Notes: generated by a model not told the origin, from the sequence alone. A stretch of 64,000 nucleotides of DNA from an uncultured Lachnospiraceae bacterium (GCA_910587935.1 CAJUNP010000007.1:31835-95834); one strand, 5' to 3'; counted from the stretch's first letter, positions 9,135 to 17,957 are shown. Program-made: numbers and translations.

Positions 9135-9956
9135 TTATTGATTACTTCTTAATTCCGTTATCATCTCCTGCACACTTTTGCCCGTAACCGGATGCCGTTT
9201 ATAAGGCGCAAGCTCCATCATGGGAAGCAGGACAAAATCGCGGTTCTGCATATCGATATGCGGAATACATAATTCTTCATCGTCCTGAATCAGATCATCA
9301 TAAAAAATAATATCAAGATCCAGAGTCCTGGGACCCCAGTGAACTTTTCGCTCCCTGTTTTCAGATGCTTCTATTTCATGCAGCACTTCCAGCAATTCTT
9401 CCGGAGACAAGTAAGTCCGGGCTGCTACGACTCCGTTCAGAAATTCTTCCTGATCCACACCGCCGTAAGGCGTGGACCTGATTATTTCGGAAGCTTTTTC
9501 TACAATCACTCCCTGATATGTATTCAGCATAGCCAGTCCTCTGTCAATATGCGCCTCTTTATCGCCTATGTTGGACCCAAACGCGATATATACCTCATGC
9601 CACTCCCGGCTGATTTTAACGGAAACGCCGGAAAAGGGCAGTCCAATCGGCGCCTTTGGCTTACAAATCTCCAAATCCAGCTTTTTAACCGGCGAAAAAC
9701 GTAAAAGAATTTCCCTTGCCAGACGCTCCGCTACCGTCTCGATCAGCTGAAACGTATTCTCACCGATAAACTGATTCATAAAATGACATACTTCACTGTA
9801 ATTTGCCGTATCCTCCAGGTCATCGCTCATGCCTGCCCTGCGGGTATCCGTATACAACACCGCATTTACATAAAAATCCTGTCCGTTCTCCTGCTCTTCC
9901 CTGTTCACTCCGTGATTGGCAAATACTTTTAAACCCTCAATTCTGATTTCGTCCAT
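9135..9956 (-). CDS. folBK: Bifunctional dihydroneopterin aldolase / HPPK
   Basis: Fusion of FolB (residues 1 to about 118, beginning MDEIRIEGLKVFANHGVN) with FolK (about 120-273; AFGSNIGDKEAHID, then RTLDLDIIFYDD with the catalytic Asp pair). It converts dihydroneopterin to 6-hydroxymethyl-dihydropterin and then to the pyrophosphate used by FolP. The frame opens at 9977 overlapping the folP stop, but the ATG at 9956 has AGGAGG seven bases upstream and starts the FolB consensus, so it is preferred. The fusion places two successive pathway steps on one chain. Confidence 0.96.
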   Translation of the reverse strand: MDEIRIEGLKVFANHGVNREEQENGQDFYVNAVLYTDTRRAGMSDDLEDTANYSEVCHFMNQFIGENTFQLIETVAERLAREILLRFSPVKKLDLEICKPKAPIGLPFSGVSVKISREWHEVYIAFGSNIGDKEAHIDRGLAMLNTYQGVIVEKASEIIRSTPYGGVDQEEFLNGVVAARTYLSPEELLEVLHEIEASENRERKVHWGPRTLDLDIIFYDDLIQDDEELCIPHIDMQNRDFVLLPMMELAPYKRHPVTGKSVQEMITELRSNQ

Positions 9957-9973
9957 TGCGATACCTCCTGTTT

Positions 9974-10786
9974 TCATTTTCCTGCGCCAAGAATCGCTTC
10001 CGTCATACGAATCGCGCGCACATTTTCTTTAATATCGTGAACCCTTACAAACATACAGCCTTTCATTACCGCCAAAACCGTTGTTGCCAGAGTTCCCTCC
10101 AGCCGGTCACAGGCCGGAAGATCCAGCGTCAGTCCGATGACCGATTTCCTGCTGGCGCCCAACAGCAGCGGATATCCCAGCACGGAAAGCTCTTCCATAC
10201 AATGGATCAGCTCCAGATTCTGTCCGCAGGTCTTGGCAAATCCCACGCCCGGATCCAGGATAATCTTATCGTCGGCAATTCCTGCTTTCTGCGCAATCCG
10301 TACGGTCAGCGCCAGATCAGCCGCCACCTCCTGCATAAAATCCTCATAAACGGCTTCCTTCCGGTTATGCATCAGACAGCAGGGCAGTCCGCTTTCCGCA
10401 ATAATTCCAGCCATGCTTTCCTCATACTTTAATCCCCAGATATCGTTAATCATATCCGCTCCGGCCCGGATTCCATCAAGCGCCACCTCCGGCTTATAAG
10501 TGTCCAAAGAAACCGGTATGTCAAATTCCGCCTTTACGGCTTCAATCACAGGCACTACTCTCTCCGTTTCCTCCTGTGCGGATATCCGTTCATATCCCGG
10601 CCTTGTGGACTCTCCTCCCACATCCAGTAGATCCACTCCTTCTGCAAGCATTTTTTCCACCTGCTTTAACGCATCGTCTTTTTTCAGGAATTTCCCGCCG
10701 TCCGAAAAAGAATCCGGCGTTATGTTCAGAATTCCCATACAATACGTTCTGCCTTTTGTCTGAAACTCTTTATTTCCTATTTTCAT
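9974..10786 (-). CDS. folP: Dihydropteroate synthase
   Basis: Condenses 6-hydroxymethyl-dihydropterin pyrophosphate with p-aminobenzoate. Motifs: MGILNITPDSFSDGGKF (pterin/phosphate loop), DVGGESTRPG, PVSLDTYKPEVA, NDIWGLKYE, ILDPGVGFAKT and GASRKSVIG. The frame is open to 10870, but the ATG at 10786 with GGAG six bases upstream gives the standard N-terminus and avoids overlap with the preceding HD gene; length is then 270. Target of sulfonamides in this family. Confidence 0.97.
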   Translation of the reverse strand: MKIGNKEFQTKGRTYCMGILNITPDSFSDGGKFLKKDDALKQVEKMLAEGVDLLDVGGESTRPGYERISAQEETERVVPVIEAVKAEFDIPVSLDTYKPEVALDGIRAGADMINDIWGLKYEESMAGIIAESGLPCCLMHNRKEAVYEDFMQEVAADLALTVRIAQKAGIADDKIILDPGVGFAKTCGQNLELIHCMEELSVLGYPLLLGASRKSVIGLTLDLPACDRLEGTLATTVLAVMKGCMFVRVHDIKENVRAIRMTEAILGAGK

Positions 10787-10806
10787 GTTAATCTCCATGC
10801 ATATTA

Positions 10807-11289
10807 CTAATACTTTAATTTCATATTCTTTTTGCCCTGCTTCCAGTTGCAGTCCGCTTCCCTTTCGCACCAGTAACAGGGACGGCTTAATTTATCGGCC
10901 CGGTATAAAATACCGTCCAGACCGTTTCTGCCGCTTACGCTTTCATCCCTGTGAGCGCCTATCGCCGAAAGAACCGCTTCCGTTTCTTCCCTCTCAAATC
11001 CACATTCCGCTAAAATGGGCGGCGCCAGAAGAACGCCGGCCTGTTCGTGGGGAATTCCGTCCGTATACTGCAGGTGCCGGCCGATATCATGCAGCAGCGC
11101 CGCCGCGTAGATCAGTTCCTTATCGATCCCCGCATTCTCCTCCACATTCAGATGCCATGCAATTCTGGCCACATCCAGGAAATGCGTCATGCCATGTTTG
11201 CAGAATTGCCGGTTTTGTTCTTCTTTTTCATTCCTGCGCACATATTCCCGGTACCTTTTATGCTTCAAAATTTTATTGACACGATTCAT
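10807..11289 (-). CDS. HD-domain phosphohydrolase in the folate operon
   Basis: 160-residue HD-fold protein: CKHGMTHFLDVARIAWHL (first His), AALLHDIGRHLQ (HD pair at about residues 67-68), the His of GIPHEQAG and LSAIGAHRD, and Asp in YRADKLSRPCY. The C-terminus is cysteine-containing (CYWCEREADC). It lies between folE and folP, 9 bases after folE and 20 bases before folP, with a GAGGAG site at its start. Folate synthesis needs dephosphorylation of dihydroneopterin triphosphate, and no Nudix FolQ is visible in the window, so this is a candidate for that step; alternatively it is a general nucleotide phosphatase. Confidence 0.85.
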   Translation of the reverse strand: MNRVNKILKHKRYREYVRRNEKEEQNRQFCKHGMTHFLDVARIAWHLNVEENAGIDKELIYAAALLHDIGRHLQYTDGIPHEQAGVLLAPPILAECGFEREETEAVLSAIGAHRDESVSGRNGLDGILYRADKLSRPCYWCEREADCNWKQGKKNMKLKY

Positions 11290-11298
11290 AAAAACTCC

Positions 11299-11856
11299 TC
11301 ATACCCTGAGCATCCGGAAGAAACGCTCCTGCAGCGCCGTCTGCTTTGCAAACACGCCTCTTGCCGCCGAGGTTATCGTCCTGCTTCCCGGCTTCTTAAC
11401 GCCGCGCATGGTCATACACATATGTTCCGCTTCCACCAGCACCATGACTCCCTGGGGCTTCAGATATTCCATAACCGCATCCGCAATCTGCCCTGTCATC
11501 TGCTCCTGTATCTGAAGACGTCTGGCATAAACCTCCACGGTCCTTGCCAGCTTGCTCAGCCCCACTACCTTTCCGTCGGGAATATAGGCCACATGCGCTT
11601 TCCCGTAAAATGGCATCAAATGATGCTCACAGGTGGAGTAAAATACAATATCCTTCTCCACCACCATCTCGTTATGCTCCACGGAAAAAGTCCGGCTTAA
11701 ATGACTCCGCGCCTCTTCTGTCATTCCTCCGTAAATTTCCTCATACATCCTGGCGACCCGTTTTGGAGTCTCCCGCAGACCTTCCCTGTCCGGATTTTCA
11801 CCCATCCCTTCCAAAAGCATCCTTACCGCGGTCTCTATTTTTTCTTTATCGATCAT
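11299..11856 (-). CDS. folE: GTP cyclohydrolase I
   Basis: First step of folate synthesis: GTP to 7,8-dihydroneopterin triphosphate. Zinc ligands appear in STCEHHLMPF and in AEHMCMTMRG; GLSKLARTVEVYARRLQIQE, EQMTGQIADA and SRTITSAARGVF are standard. Length 185 is typical. The ATG overlaps the folC stop by four bases (ATGA), so translational coupling is likely. Confidence 0.98.
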   Translation of the reverse strand: MIDKEKIETAVRMLLEGMGENPDREGLRETPKRVARMYEEIYGGMTEEARSHLSRTFSVEHNEMVVEKDIVFYSTCEHHLMPFYGKAHVAYIPDGKVVGLSKLARTVEVYARRLQIQEQMTGQIADAVMEYLKPQGVMVLVEAEHMCMTMRGVKKPGSRTITSAARGVFAKQTALQERFFRMLRV

Positions 11857-13151
11857 TTCCTTACACCTTTTCTTTTATCAACAGCCTCCCACAGCCGTCC
11901 CAGATAGGACAAAGAACCGAATGCCAGAATCACATCGTCCCTGCCGGCCAGAAGCTCCGCCATCTCCACCGCTTCCTCCACGCTGCCTGCCGCCGTTACG
12001 CTCGGATGATATTCTCCTGCCGCAACCGCCAGTTCATAAGCGGAAAGCGCCCTCGGATTGTCCGGCGGCGTCAGTGTAATGATCTGATCCGCGTAAAGAT
12101 ACGTCTCCGCAATGATTTTCTCATATTCTTTATCCTTTAATACTCCCATTATATAAATGATTCTGCGGTTTGTAAAATAAAACCTGACGGAATCCGCAAG
12201 TTTTTTTGCGGCGTCCTCGTTGTGAGCGCCGTCGATCACAAATAACGGCCGCTTCGCAATTACGCTGAAACGTCCGCCCCACCGGGTTTTTTTAAGCCCT
12301 TCCCGAAGATCCGCTTCCGTTATGGGAAACCCCTTTTCTTCCAGTGCCTTTAAAGCTTCCAGTGCGGTAATACAATTCTCAATCTGACATTTTCCTGCCA
12401 GTGTAATTTCCAGATTCTTATAACCTCCGTAACTGAATTGCTGCCTTAAAATTCCGTATTTGACTTTTTCCGCCCTTTCAGGGTCCGCTACGGTAAAAGA
12501 ACATTCCTTTTCCTGTGCCGTCCTCCGAATGACATCCAGAACCGCCGCGTCCTGCCTGCCCGTAACCACACGGCAGTTTTCCTTTATAATACCTGCCTTC
12601 TGCACGGCAATTTCTTCCAGAGTTTTTCCCAGAACCGCCATATGGTCCATACTGACGGAAGCAAAAACGGCCGCCAGCGTATTGCCTATGATATTGGTAG
12701 AATCAAACAGGCCGCCCAGCCCCGTCTCCAGAACAACGATCTGACAACCCGTCTGCTTAAAATACAAAAAAGCCATTGCGGTCTCCATTTCAAACACGGT
12801 AGGATGAGCCATTCCTTCTTCCGCCATCCGGTCCGCCGCCTCTTTGATCTGCTTTATAAGTTCTCCCACCGCTTTTTTTGTAATCATTTTTCCGTCAACC
12901 TGAATCCGTTCCCGATAGTCACGGACCACCGGAGATATATATCGGCCCGTCCGGTATCCGGCCTGCGTCAGTACGGTAGATATATACGCCAAAACAGAGC
13001 CTTTCCCATTGGTGCCCGCAATGTGCACAAACTGTAAAGATTCCTGCGGATTGCCCAGACGGCTGCATAATTCCCGCGTAGCAGCCAGTCCTGGAACGCT
13101 TCCGTACCGGTTCATTTCTTCTAAATAACGCATTGCCTGTTCATAATTCAT
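11853..13151 (-). CDS. folC: Dihydrofolate/folylpolyglutamate synthase
   Basis: Mur-ligase-like enzyme adding glutamate to dihydropteroate and folates. P-loop HIAGTNGKGSV (about residue 45), the metal-binding segment GLGGLFDSTNII, SMDHMAVLGKTLEEIAVQKA and FVIDGAHNEDA are all present. The frame opens at 13238, but MNYEQAMRYLEEM from the ATG at 13151 is the family N-terminus and is preceded by GAGGCGG, giving 432 residues. It is the first gene of the folC-folE-HD-folP-folBK-tcdA operon; the promoter must lie in the 107-base divergent gap to 13259. Confidence 0.96.
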   Translation of the reverse strand: MNYEQAMRYLEEMNRYGSVPGLAATRELCSRLGNPQESLQFVHIAGTNGKGSVLAYISTVLTQAGYRTGRYISPVVRDYRERIQVDGKMITKKAVGELIKQIKEAADRMAEEGMAHPTVFEMETAMAFLYFKQTGCQIVVLETGLGGLFDSTNIIGNTLAAVFASVSMDHMAVLGKTLEEIAVQKAGIIKENCRVVTGRQDAAVLDVIRRTAQEKECSFTVADPERAEKVKYGILRQQFSYGGYKNLEITLAGKCQIENCITALEALKALEEKGFPITEADLREGLKKTRWGGRFSVIAKRPLFVIDGAHNEDAAKKLADSVRFYFTNRRIIYIMGVLKDKEYEKIIAETYLYADQIITLTPPDNPRALSAYELAVAAGEYHPSVTAAGSVEEAVEMAELLAGRDDVILAFGSLSYLGRLWEAVDKRKGVRK

Positions 13152-13258
13152 ATTAAGCCGCCTCATATTTTTTAAAATTTCGTACATACTGTTATTAATT
13201 TCATGAAAAATATGTGTCTGCCATGTCATGCAGAACACAAAAGAACGGAGATTTCTTA

Positions 13259-13663
13259 ATGAAAAAACTGATTCATAACTTTATTCACTGCGGTATTCTC
13301 GGATGGTGTATGGAAATTACCTTTACGGCATTGGATTCTTTCCGCAGACGCCAGTTCACCTTAAAGGGCATTACCTCCATCTGGATGTTTCCCATTTACG
13401 GCATGGCCTCCTTCCTGGCTCCCCTGTGCCGTCTTCTGAAAGGCAAAAACATCCTGGTACGGGGATTTGCTTATGCGTCCTGCATCTTTTTGGGAGAATA
13501 CATCACAGGAAAACTTTTGAAGAAAAAAGGTATCTGCCCCTGGGATTATTCCAAAGCCAAATGGAACGTGGACGGGATCATCCGTCTCGACTATGCTCCG
13601 AACTGGTTTCTGGCCGGTCTTTTATTTGAAAGACTGATTCACGAAACGGATTCACAGCCATAA
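13259..13663 (+). CDS. Small PF06541-type membrane protein (putative ABC_trans_CmpB)
   Basis: 134-residue integral membrane protein with about four hydrophobic segments. FIHCGILGWCMEITF at the N-terminus, GEYITGKLLKKKG and CPWDYSKAKWNVDGIIRLDY are the recurring landmarks of the putative type IV ABC-transporter family PF06541, whose function is not established. The frame opens at 13214; the ATG at 13259 with GGAG eight bases upstream is chosen. Divergent from folC. A longer relative is encoded at 17100-17930. Confidence 0.8.
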   Translation: MKKLIHNFIHCGILGWCMEITFTALDSFRRRQFTLKGITSIWMFPIYGMASFLAPLCRLLKGKNILVRGFAYASCIFLGEYITGKLLKKKGICPWDYSKAKWNVDGIIRLDYAPNWFLAGLLFERLIHETDSQP

Positions 13664-13718
13664 AAAACGACGGGAATCAGGCCTGAAAACCCCACTTCCC
13701 GCCGCATTGGTCTACGCC

Positions 13719-14120
13719 TTAATCCATATCGTCAAGCTCCCCTGCCGCCGTGCTGCCGATATCCAGCGTATTCAGCGTCCGTCTGCGCATCCTCGCCTTT
13801 TCCGAAGCGTCCAGAATAAAATTTTTAATCTCCTTCGACATGCGGATATGCTCCAGCACCAGTTTAGGATGGGTCGTATCTCCCGTAAAACAAACGACGG
13901 AACCCAGTCCGAAAATCCGTTCAAAAAAGCCTGCCGTAAGCTGTACGTCCTGTACCTTATACATATAACAGTCATTTTCAATTTTTTTAATGAATCCGGA
14001 GTTAAGCGTAATCATATCATCTTTTACCGTATATACGGTGAAAGTAAAAGGCAGGCCGAAAAACACCCATCTTTTTCTTTGTCTGTATGTGATTTCTCCC
14101 GATGCACTTGTCTGTTCCAT
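13719..14120 (-). CDS. Bacterial PH-domain protein
   Basis: 133-residue protein resembling the bacterial pleckstrin-homology (DUF304/bPH_2-like) family: one N-terminal strand set around RKRWVFFGLPFTFTVYTV, then ITLNSGFIKKIENDCYMYKVQDV, in which the pattern 'y.i....i....g.....v.l..I..v' is typical. No transmembrane helices, unlike YdbS/YdbT. The tail is charged (SEKARMRRRTLN). Function unknown; probably a membrane- or protein-associated adaptor. Divergent from the nitroreductase gene. Confidence 0.72.
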   Translation of the reverse strand: MEQTSASGEITYRQRKRWVFFGLPFTFTVYTVKDDMITLNSGFIKKIENDCYMYKVQDVQLTAGFFERIFGLGSVVCFTGDTTHPKLVLEHIRMSKEIKNFILDASEKARMRRRTLNTLDIGSTAAGELDDMD

Positions 14121-14226
14121 ATTGCTGTTCCCTTTCCTTTGCTGTCAATTAAATGCCTCATTTTAACTATACCAGATTTACCGGAATATGTAAAACAATT
14201 CCACAGGTTTTTATTTTTTCAAATCA

Positions 14227-14255
14227 TTGAACCTGTCTGTTTTTTGTGGTACAAT
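14227..14255 (+). promoter_or_regulatory. Sigma-A-type promoter for the nitroreductase gene
   Basis: TTGAAC (14227-14232), 17-base spacer, TACAAT (14250-14255), 36 bases before the ATG at 14292. Confidence 0.75.
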
Positions 14256-14291
14256 ACGTCTTGAAAGCAAAAACCGTAAGGGAGGTAACCC

Positions 14292-14831
14292 ATGAACGCA
14301 GAAGAATGTATCAGAGGACGCAGAAGCATCCGCAAATTCAAAGAACAGTCCATAGACCACGCGCTTCTGGAAAAGGTTGTTGAGAACGCATCGTATGCCC
14401 CCAGCTGGAAGCATACGCAGACCGTCCGCTACATTGCCGTAGAAGGCGAATTAAAGGACAGGATCGGTAATGAATGTACCGATACATACCCCAATAACGG
14501 GCTTATTATTCAAAATGCTCCCATGGTTATTGCCGTTACCGTCATTAAAGGAAGATGCGGCTATGAACGCGACGGTTCTTTTACTACCCACCGGGGCGAT
14601 ACCTGGCAGATGTTCGACGCCGGAGCCGCCAGCGAGGCTTTCTGCCTTGCCGCTTACGAAGCAGGTCTTGGCACGGTTATTATGGGCATTTTTGACGAAG
14701 AAAAAATTGTCGGTTTATTAGATATTCCAGACGACAGGGAATTAATCGCCTTAATCCCCGTTGGATACTCCGATGAAGAACCGGCTGCTCCCAGACGTAA
14801 ACCGGTATCCGACCTGCTGTCTTATAAATAA
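14292..14831 (+). CDS. Nitroreductase-family flavoprotein
   Basis: 179-residue FMN-dependent oxidoreductase fold. RGRRSIRKFKEQSID is the N-terminal FMN-contacting RRSxRxF motif, ASYAPSWKHTQTVRYIAV continues the fold, and DAGAASEAFCLAAYEAGLGT is the dimer/FMN helix. It reduces nitro compounds, quinones or other NAD(P)H-linked substrates; the physiological substrate is unknown. GGGAGG precedes the start. Single-gene unit between a promoter and an intrinsic terminator. Confidence 0.9.
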   Translation: MNAEECIRGRRSIRKFKEQSIDHALLEKVVENASYAPSWKHTQTVRYIAVEGELKDRIGNECTDTYPNNGLIIQNAPMVIAVTVIKGRCGYERDGSFTTHRGDTWQMFDAGAASEAFCLAAYEAGLGTVIMGIFDEEKIVGLLDIPDDRELIALIPVGYSDEEPAAPRRKPVSDLLSYK

Positions 14832-14840
14832 TAAAATACA

Positions 14841-14877
14841 AAATCGAAGAGCGAACCACTTTCCTCTTCGATTTTTT
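14841..14877 (+). terminator. Intrinsic terminator after the nitroreductase gene
   Basis: AAATCGAAGAG (14841-14851) pairs with CTCTTCGATTT (14864-14874), followed by T residues. It separates the nitroreductase from pyrB. Confidence 0.88.
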
Positions 14878-14915
14878 TCGGAATCATTTAAACGAAACAA
14901 AAAAGGAGAACACCT

Positions 14916-15830
14916 ATGCGTCACCTGATGAGCCCCCTCGACTTCACTCCCGCCGAACTGGACAACTTATTTGACCTGGCGGGCGACATTGAACACAATA
15001 TGCCAAAATATGCGCACGCCTGCGAAGGAAAAAAACTGGCGGCCTGCTTTTATGAGCCAAGCACCCGGACCCGCCTCAGTTTTGAATCCGCCATGTTAAA
15101 TTTAGGCGGACAGGTCCTCGGTTTTTCCGACGCCAATTCTTCCTCCGCTTCCAAAGGCGAAAGCGTTTCCGATACGATCCGCGTTATTTCCTGTTTTGCC
15201 GATATATGCGCCATGCGGCATCCCAAGGAAGGCGCCCCCATGGTTGCCGCTTCCCATTCATCCATTCCGGTCATTAACGCAGGGGACGGCGGACACCAGC
15301 ATCCCACACAGACTTTAACGGATCTTTTGACCATCCGGTCTTTGAAGGGACGTCTGCGCGATTTTACCATTGGACTCTGCGGCGACCTGAAATTCGGACG
15401 CACCGTACATTCCCTGATCCATGCGTTGGTCCGCTATCCGGGCGTCCGCTTCATTTTCATTTCTCCGGAAGAACTGCGGGTACCCGATTATATCACGGAG
15501 ATGCTTCAGGAAAAAGGCGTCTCCTACGAGGAAGTTATCCGTCTGGAAGAAAGCATGCCGAATCTGGATCTGTTATATATGACCAGAGTCCAGAAAGAAC
15601 GCTTTTTCAATGAAGAAGATTATGTAAGGCTGAAGGATTTTTACATACTGAACAAAGATAAAATGGCGCTGGCCAAACCGGACATGCTGGTGCTCCATCC
15701 TCTTCCCAGAGTCAACGAAATCTCCGTAGAAGTGGATTCCGATCCCAGAGCCGCTTATTTTAAACAGGTGCAGTACGGCGTTTATGTCCGCATGGCGCTG
15801 ATTCTTACCCTGTTGGATATTCAAGTTTAA
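14916..15830 (+). CDS. pyrB: Aspartate carbamoyltransferase, catalytic chain
   Basis: Carbamoylates aspartate in pyrimidine synthesis. The carbamoyl-phosphate site EPSTRTRLSFESA (about residues 47-59), HPTQTLTDLLTI and LHPLPRVNEI identify it; 304 residues is normal. AAGGAG precedes the ATG. It is followed 14 bases later by the regulatory chain, giving a PyrB6-PyrI6-type holoenzyme. No PyrR-binding leader can fit in the short gap after the upstream terminator, so control is unclear. Confidence 0.98.
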   Translation: MRHLMSPLDFTPAELDNLFDLAGDIEHNMPKYAHACEGKKLAACFYEPSTRTRLSFESAMLNLGGQVLGFSDANSSSASKGESVSDTIRVISCFADICAMRHPKEGAPMVAASHSSIPVINAGDGGHQHPTQTLTDLLTIRSLKGRLRDFTIGLCGDLKFGRTVHSLIHALVRYPGVRFIFISPEELRVPDYITEMLQEKGVSYEEVIRLEESMPNLDLLYMTRVQKERFFNEEDYVRLKDFYILNKDKMALAKPDMLVLHPLPRVNEISVEVDSDPRAAYFKQVQYGVYVRMALILTLLDIQV

Positions 15831-15844
15831 AGGAGGCCCCGCTA

Positions 15845-16279
15845 ATGCTGAACGTTGGAAAAATTGAAGAAGGTTTCGTACTGGATCACATTGAAGCAGG
15901 AAAAAGCTTATCGATCTATCACCACCTGCAGCTGGACAAACTGGATTGCACCGTTGCAATCATAAAAAACGCCAGAAGTAATAAAATGGGAAAGAAGGAT
16001 ATTCTGAAAGTCGAATGTGACATTAACACCCTTGATTTAGATATTTTAGGATTTATTGACCATAATATTACCGTAAATGTGATTAAAGACGGAGAAATCG
16101 TAGACAAAATGCCTCTCACGCTTCCCAAAGAAATTAAAAATGTGATCCGCTGTAAAAATCCGCGGTGCATAACCTCAATTGAACAGGAACTTCCTCATAT
16201 TTTCGTTTTGTCCGATTTAAAAAAAGAAGTTTACCGCTGCAAATACTGTGAAGAAAAGCTGGACAGACGTACTCTGTAA
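15845..16279 (+). CDS. pyrI: Aspartate carbamoyltransferase, regulatory chain
   Basis: 144-residue PyrI subunit. The N-terminal allosteric nucleotide domain (VGKIEEGFVLDHIEAGKSL) is followed by the C-terminal zinc domain with four cysteines, CKNPRC and CKYC. Together with PyrB it makes the pathway allosterically sensitive to nucleotides, as in enteric bacteria. AAAGGAGG precedes the ATG. Confidence 0.97.
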   Translation: MLNVGKIEEGFVLDHIEAGKSLSIYHHLQLDKLDCTVAIIKNARSNKMGKKDILKVECDINTLDLDILGFIDHNITVNVIKDGEIVDKMPLTLPKEIKNVIRCKNPRCITSIEQELPHIFVLSDLKKEVYRCKYCEEKLDRRTL

Positions 16280-16306
16280 TCACGCTCGGACAGGAAAGGA
16301 TAACAT

Positions 16307-17080
16307 ATGAAATTTGATATGCACTGTCACACCAAAGAAGGCTCCATAGACGGAAAGCTCCCCCTTGAAGATACCATTCTGCGCCTGCGCAGTCTGGGTT
16401 ATGGAGGCATGCTTATTACCGACCACAATTCATATAAGGCGCACCGTTTTTATCAAAAAACATTAGCGAAAAAATATCCTGATTTCGTAGTATTAAAGGG
16501 AATTGAATACGATACGCTGGATGCCGGGCATATTCTGGTTATTCTCCCTACGGGAGTCCATATTCCGATTCTGGAGCTTCGGGGACTTCCCGTAAGCTTA
16601 CTGATCGATATCGTCCATCATTATGGAGGAATTCTCGGACCGGCCCACCCCTGCGGTGAAAAGTATTTAAGTATCACCAACACGAAAAGAGGACATAAAA
16701 ATCACAATATCCTTAAAAGATTTGATTTCATTGAAACGTTTAACGCCTGTGAGCCTCCCGAATCCAATAAAGCGGCGGCAGCGCTTGCCGCACGTTTAAA
16801 CAAACCCGGCGTAGGCGGCAGCGATTCGCACCGTTATAACTGCGTAGGACTGGGCTACGCGGAGCTTCCCGATACCATACGGACGGAAACCGATCTTGTC
16901 CGTTACCTCCTGACAGCTTCGGATACCGTTACCGGCGGCGAATATTACACACATACCGCCAAACAGAAAATTGGCCGTCTAAACGACGTGCTTGTATATT
17001 CTTTCTGGTTTTATAATAAATTGTCCGCCGCTTACCGCATGCGCGCCCGCTACACGGAGCTTCATAAAATTTCGGCCTGA
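16307..17080 (+). CDS. PHP-domain metal-dependent phosphoesterase
   Basis: 257 residues. The N-terminus MKFDMHCHTKEGSIDGKLP carries the PHP first metal motif (HCHT), followed by ITDHNSYKAH, LKGIEYDTLDAGHILVI and, near the C-terminus, GGSDSHRYNCVGLGYAEL with the last metal ligands. Substrates of such stand-alone PHP proteins include phospho-sugars, AMP-type nucleotides or short RNA; none can be assigned here. GGAAAGGA precedes the ATG. It follows pyrI by 27 bases and is probably the last gene of that operon; its stop lies inside the terminator stem. Confidence 0.88.
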   Translation: MKFDMHCHTKEGSIDGKLPLEDTILRLRSLGYGGMLITDHNSYKAHRFYQKTLAKKYPDFVVLKGIEYDTLDAGHILVILPTGVHIPILELRGLPVSLLIDIVHHYGGILGPAHPCGEKYLSITNTKRGHKNHNILKRFDFIETFNACEPPESNKAAAALAARLNKPGVGGSDSHRYNCVGLGYAELPDTIRTETDLVRYLLTASDTVTGGEYYTHTAKQKIGRLNDVLVYSFWFYNKLSAAYRMRARYTELHKISA

Positions 17081-17110
17081 CCCGGTGCAGGCCGAAATTT
17101 TATTTCTTTT
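17066..17110 (+). terminator. Intrinsic terminator overlapping the PHP gene stop
   Basis: A perfect 14-bp stem, AAAATTTCGGCCTG (17066-17079) with CAGGCCGAAATTTT (17088-17101), then a T-rich run. The last PHP codons are within the left arm and the end of the convergent gene is within the right arm. Confidence 0.85.
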
Positions 17111-17930
17111 TATCCCTGGCGGCTTCCTTCAGTTCTTCCAGGACTTCTTTAAACTTTCCGGAAATCATGCCCGGATTCCCTAAAATCTGACTTTTTCTGT
17201 AGGCGCTTTTGAGGAATTCCGCACGTTTCTCCTGTAACATAAGCTTACAGATATTCAGGCGTTCTCCAAGACTCTCCCTTAATTCCTCCGCCTTCAGTTC
17301 CCGCATCTGTTTTCTTTCTTCCCACTCGCTGGCCGAAACCGCAATCAGCACATCCAGACGTTTCTGTAAATGAACCAGTTCCGCTCTTGCCTTTTCCATT
17401 TTCACAAGAATATCCCGCAAATCCATTGCCGCCTTGAAAGAAAGCGTAAAATCACTGACGATATAGCCTGTCAGCAAGATTGTCACCGTTGATAAAACCT
17501 CCGACGGAATCATGAACGTAAGGCTCTCAACCGGTTTATGAATAACCTCCGTCATCAAAACCGTAAGACCGCCCCAGGCCAGCGTAGAACTTAAACAGAT
17601 CTGCCCCTGGAAATTAAACTTCTGGTTGGAATAGTCCCAATACCGAACTTTAAACAAGGCCTCCATGGTTACGCCCGTCACATATTCCAACAGAGTAGCG
17701 CCCACGCAGCCTGCCAGATACGTTAAAAGCAAATGATCCTGAAACGGCATGGAAACGACAAGCATCATAATCGCCCCCGAACCGTACAAGGGCAGAAACG
17801 GGCCTCTCATAAAACCCCTGTTTACAAAACAGCGCTTTTTCAAAGACACATAAGCCGACTCAAAACACCATCCGAAAAAACAATAAAAATAGAAAAAGAA
17901 TAACCACTGAATAATCGTATAGTGATACAT
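17100..17930 (-). CDS. PF06541-type membrane protein with coiled-coil tail
   Basis: 276-residue protein of the putative ABC_trans_CmpB family. Six or so hydrophobic segments occupy the first 170 residues, with FGWCFESAYVSLKKRCFVNR, GCVGATLLEYVTGVTMEALF and YWDYSNQKFNFQGQICL as family landmarks; the remaining 100 residues are a charged, probably coiled-coil cytoplasmic tail. Function unknown. About twice the length of the relative at 13259-13663. It may be the last gene of the ylmH-ZIP-CobW stretch (27-base gap). Confidence 0.82.
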   Translation of the reverse strand: MYHYTIIQWLFFFYFYCFFGWCFESAYVSLKKRCFVNRGFMRGPFLPLYGSGAIMMLVVSMPFQDHLLLTYLAGCVGATLLEYVTGVTMEALFKVRYWDYSNQKFNFQGQICLSSTLAWGGLTVLMTEVIHKPVESLTFMIPSEVLSTVTILLTGYIVSDFTLSFKAAMDLRDILVKMEKARAELVHLQKRLDVLIAVSASEWEERKQMRELKAEELRESLGERLNICKLMLQEKRAEFLKSAYRKSQILGNPGMISGKFKEVLEELKEAARDKKK

Positions 17931-17957
17931 GAATTCTATCCTCCATGCGGCGGTCTC

